Below, piece after piece: positions 5,969-8,126 of a stretch of 8,126 nt of DNA. A program made the position numbers and the translations under genes. Source of the stretch: Calditrichota bacterium (GTDB taxonomy: Bacteria > Zixibacteria > MSB-5A5 > GN15 > FEB-12). The stretch is taken from NCBI GenBank assembly GCA_030641085.1, contig DAOWIC010000120.1:1-8126 (forward strand), in the 5' to 3' direction. The notes under the pieces were generated by a model. That model was not told the origin of the DNA and did no database searches. It saw nothing but the letters and a program-made list of their open reading frames with translations. Numbering within the stretch: position 1 is the stretch's first letter; each line of letters begins with the position of its first letter.

Positions 5969-7126
5969 ATGGCAAAAACGGTTAAACGAATAGGTGTGCT
6001 GACCGGCGGCGGCGATTGCCCCGGTCTCAACGCGGTCATCAGGGCGATTGTCAAGACCGCAGACCACGATTACAATATCGATATCATCGGCTTCAAGGAC
6101 GGCTACGAGGGGCTGATCGAAAACCGGTTCATGGATATCAGTTCCAAGAACGTCTCCGGCCTGCTGGCTCAGGGCGGGACCATTCTCGGCACCTCCAACC
6201 GGGCCGACCCGTTCAATTTTCCCGTCCTTCAGGGTGACGATTATGTTTATCTCGACCGCTCCTCACAGGCGGTTCGCAACTTCGAATCGCTCGGTCTCGA
6301 CGCCTTGATCGCGATTGGCGGCGACGGGACTATGGCCGCCTCGGCCGAGATGGCGAAAAAAGGTCTGCCGATTATCGGCGTACCGAAAACGATCGACAAT
6401 GATTTGGTCGGTACCGATGTTACATTTGGCTTCGACTCCGCGGTGGTCACAGCCACCGACGCCATCGACAAGATTCATACCACCGCCCAGTCGCATCATC
6501 GGGTAATGATTGTCGAGGTGATGGGACGCTACGCGGGCTGGCTGGCGTTGCACTCGGGCATGGCCGGCGGCGGCGACATTATCCTCATGCCGGAATTCCC
6601 GTACGATATCGACGCTGTTTGCGATTCGGTCCGTACCAGAAACGCCCAGGGGAAAAATTTCTCCATCGTCGTTGTCGGTGAGGGCGCCCGTGCTATCGGC
6701 GGTGAGATGGTGGTTCATCGCAAGGTGAAAAACTCGCCCGACGCTGTCCGCCTGGGCGGAATCTCACACCAGGTCGCCTCCCAGATCGAGGGGCTGACCA
6801 ATATCGAGTGCCGGGTGACTATCCTGGGGCATTTGTTGCGGGGTGGTGCCCCCAGCGCCTTTGATCGGATCCTGGCGACCCGTTTCGGTGTCGAGGCGTT
6901 GCGGATGGTGGTCCGCGGGGAGTACGGCAACCTGGTCGTCCTCAATTGCAACAAGATGACCTCGGTGCCGCTGGCCGAAGTGGCCGGCAAACTGCGATTG
7001 GTGACAGCCGGTCACTCGATGGTGACCACGGCTCTTTCGCTGGGGATCTGTCTGGGAAGCCCCTCGAATGTACCATTTGAGGAATTTTATGCCGAGAAGG
7101 CCGAAGCGGAGGCGCCCAAATCATAG
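5969..7126 (+). CDS. pfkA: 6-phosphofructokinase, probably ATP-dependent (mixed Gly/Lys type)
   Basis: Phosphorylates fructose-6-phosphate to fructose-1,6-bisphosphate, the committing step of glycolysis. It has 385 aa from ATG at 5969. Motifs in order: GVLTGGGDCPGLNAVIR (9-25, nucleotide loop), IGGDGT (116-121), PKTIDND (139-145, catalytic base Asp143), SHHRVMIVEVMGR (175-187, substrate Arg178 and Met185-Gly186-Arg187), GEGAR (237-241), and ILGHLLRGGAPSAFDR (285-300, His288 and Arg291). Gly120 equals E. coli Gly104, which favours ATP. Lys140 replaces E. coli Gly124, as in PPi-dependent enzymes. This Gly/Lys pairing is known from group III PFKs, several of which use ATP. An in-frame GTG at 5951 would add six residues, but neither start has a strong Shine-Dalgarno. 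ATG is preferred because MAKTVKRIGVLTGG fits the family. It stands 34 nt before the MBL-fold gene, so an operon is plausible. Confidence 0.95.
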   Translation: MAKTVKRIGVLTGGGDCPGLNAVIRAIVKTADHDYNIDIIGFKDGYEGLIENRFMDISSKNVSGLLAQGGTILGTSNRADPFNFPVLQGDDYVYLDRSSQAVRNFESLGLDALIAIGGDGTMAASAEMAKKGLPIIGVPKTIDNDLVGTDVTFGFDSAVVTATDAIDKIHTTAQSHHRVMIVEVMGRYAGWLALHSGMAGGGDIILMPEFPYDIDAVCDSVRTRNAQGKNFSIVVVGEGARAIGGEMVVHRKVKNSPDAVRLGGISHQVASQIEGLTNIECRVTILGHLLRGGAPSAFDRILATRFGVEALRMVVRGEYGNLVVLNCNKMTSVPLAEVAGKLRLVTAGHSMVTTALSLGICLGSPSNVPFEEFYAEKAEAEAPKS

Positions 7127-7160
7127 GACAACATTGCCACGTTCGTGACGGTAGACTGAT

Positions 7161-8126
7161 TTGATCACACTGGGGTTTCATGGAGCGGCCGGTACAGTTA
7201 CCGGCTCGAAATACTTACTGACCGTCAACAACAAGCGGGTGCTGGTTGACTGCGGTATGCTGCAGGGTACCCGGGACCTCCGCCAGCGCAACTGGACCCC
7301 GCCGCCGTTTGATGCCCGCGAAGTTTCGAACGTTATTCTCACGCATTCCCATATCGACCATATCGGATACCTGCCGGTGCTGGTCCGGCGCGGATTTAAA
7401 GGCGAGGTTTTTGCGACGCCGCCGACGGTTGAGATGGCCAAAGTCCTCCTGGCCGACGCCGCCTACCTGCAGGAAGAAGACGCCGAGTATCGCAACCGTA
7501 AGAAAGTTACGCGCCACAAAAAGGCGCTGCCGCTTTTTGACAGCCGTGACGCCGAGCGGGTCAACGATATGTTTCACGAGGCGGTTTTCAACGAATGGAC
7601 CGATCTCGGCAGCGGGATCAGATTCCGCTACCATGTCGCTGGTCACATTCTCGGCGCGGCGCATGTCGAGATCGAGGCAGACGACGGCGAGAAGAAGCGG
7701 TCAATTCTGTTCTCCGGCGATGTCGGACGGTACGCGGTGCCGCTTGTCAACGATCCGGTCAAACCGCCCAAAACCGATTACCTTGTCTGTGAATCAACCT
7801 ACGGGGGAGAGGTCCATCAGCCACAGGATATATTTTTCGATTTCGCCAACCTGATCGACGACATAATGAAACGCAAGAGCGTGCTGCTGATCCCGTCCTT
7901 TGCCGTCGGTCGAACCCAGCAGATTGTCTATATCATCAACGTCCTGATCAAACAGGGGCGGATCCCTCCGATCAATATTCATATCGACTCGCCGATGGCG
8001 ATCCGGGCGACCAAGATTTACCAGCAATTCAAAGGGTATCACCAGCTCAACCATGACCTGCACGCGGATATCACCGAGGTTTTCAACGACGGCAACGTAT
8101 CGCTCCACCTCGACCGCGAAGAATCC
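7161..8126 (+). CDS. MBL-fold/beta-CASP RNase-type protein (CPSF73-like), C-terminus off the window
   Basis: Predicted cytoplasmic zinc-dependent nuclease of the metallo-beta-lactamase family with an RNA-specificity (beta-CASP) domain, related to CPSF73/Ysh1. The frame is open for 322 codons to the edge. An in-frame TAG at 7152-7154 and the early family motif HGAAGTVTGSKYLL leave TTG at 7161 as the only sensible start; the first ATG (codon 33) would cut off that motif. The site upstream is weak (GGTAG). Zinc and active-site motifs are HSHIDH (62-67), AGHILGAAH (160-168, His162), SGDVGR (185-190, Asp187) and CESTYG (210-215). The beta-CASP part begins near 220 with LIPSFAVGRTQQ at 243-254 and SPMA at 277-280. 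The last conserved histidine motifs lie beyond the edge. It follows pfkA after 34 nt with no terminator between. RNA processing or decay is inferred from family; the target RNA is unknown. Confidence 0.92.
   Translation, partial: MITLGFHGAAGTVTGSKYLLTVNNKRVLVDCGMLQGTRDLRQRNWTPPPFDAREVSNVILTHSHIDHIGYLPVLVRRGFKGEVFATPPTVEMAKVLLADAAYLQEEDAEYRNRKKVTRHKKALPLFDSRDAERVNDMFHEAVFNEWTDLGSGIRFRYHVAGHILGAAHVEIEADDGEKKRSILFSGDVGRYAVPLVNDPVKPPKTDYLVCESTYGGEVHQPQDIFFDFANLIDDIMKRKSVLLIPSFAVGRTQQIVYIINVLIKQGRIPPINIHIDSPMAIRATKIYQQFKGYHQLNHDLHADITEVFNDGNVSLHLDREES

Noticed and set aside
7246..7854. Plus-strand open frame of 202 codons inside the MBL gene
   Set aside because: Arg/Ser/Pro-rich frame-shifted shadow of the MBL-fold protein; the true frame carries all metal-binding motifs.

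Overview
The window looks like chromosomal DNA from a Gram-negative-type bacterium of the FCB superphylum, possibly a deep lineage such as candidate division Zixibacteria. That placement is an inference. It rests on secreted proteases carrying PKD, cohesin-like and dockerin modules, an M16-peptidase sequence with the AHMFEHMAFK-type motif, and a DUF3417-type glucan phosphorylase. No rRNA or other phylogenetic marker is present. I saw no IS element, tRNA, CRISPR array or phage gene.

Left part (1-2596, minus strand): a two-gene exported-protease cluster. A 609-residue papain-family (C1A) peptidase with PKD, cohesin-like and dockerin-like modules (447-2276) is followed 51 nt downstream by the N-terminus of a second exported protein (1-395, cut by the window edge). 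The second protein resembles the prodomain of a subtilisin-like peptidase. Upstream lie a sigma70-like promoter (2413-2440), a weak terminator-like hairpin and a clear rho-independent-type terminator (2553-2570).

Middle (2597-3016, minus strand): the most unusual locus. A 140-codon frame has a signal peptide, then an M16 (insulinase/pitrilysin) HxxEH segment with nearly all of the rest of the peptidase missing, then a tail resembling LolA-like lipoprotein-sorting proteins. The frame is interrupted by an in-frame TAA at codon 98, but coding-like sequence continues for 41 more codons to a second TAA just before the terminator. It looks like a decayed or drastically shortened M16 gene.

Right part (3171-8126): central carbon metabolism and RNA processing. 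A minus-strand alpha-glucan phosphorylase (glgP, 851 aa) is divergent from a plus-strand 6-phosphofructokinase (pfkA, about 385 aa). pfkA is followed after 34 nt by a TTG-started MBL-fold/beta-CASP RNase-type protein that runs off the right edge. GlgP releases glucose-1-phosphate from glycogen-type glucan and PfkA commits hexose phosphate to glycolysis, so the 242-bp shared intergenic region is a natural place for joint control. The glgP gene is followed by an 11-bp hairpin whose stem is continuous only in the glgP-sense RNA.

I do not see a wholly new multi-gene system here. The broken M16/LolA-like gene is the part that most deserves a second look.
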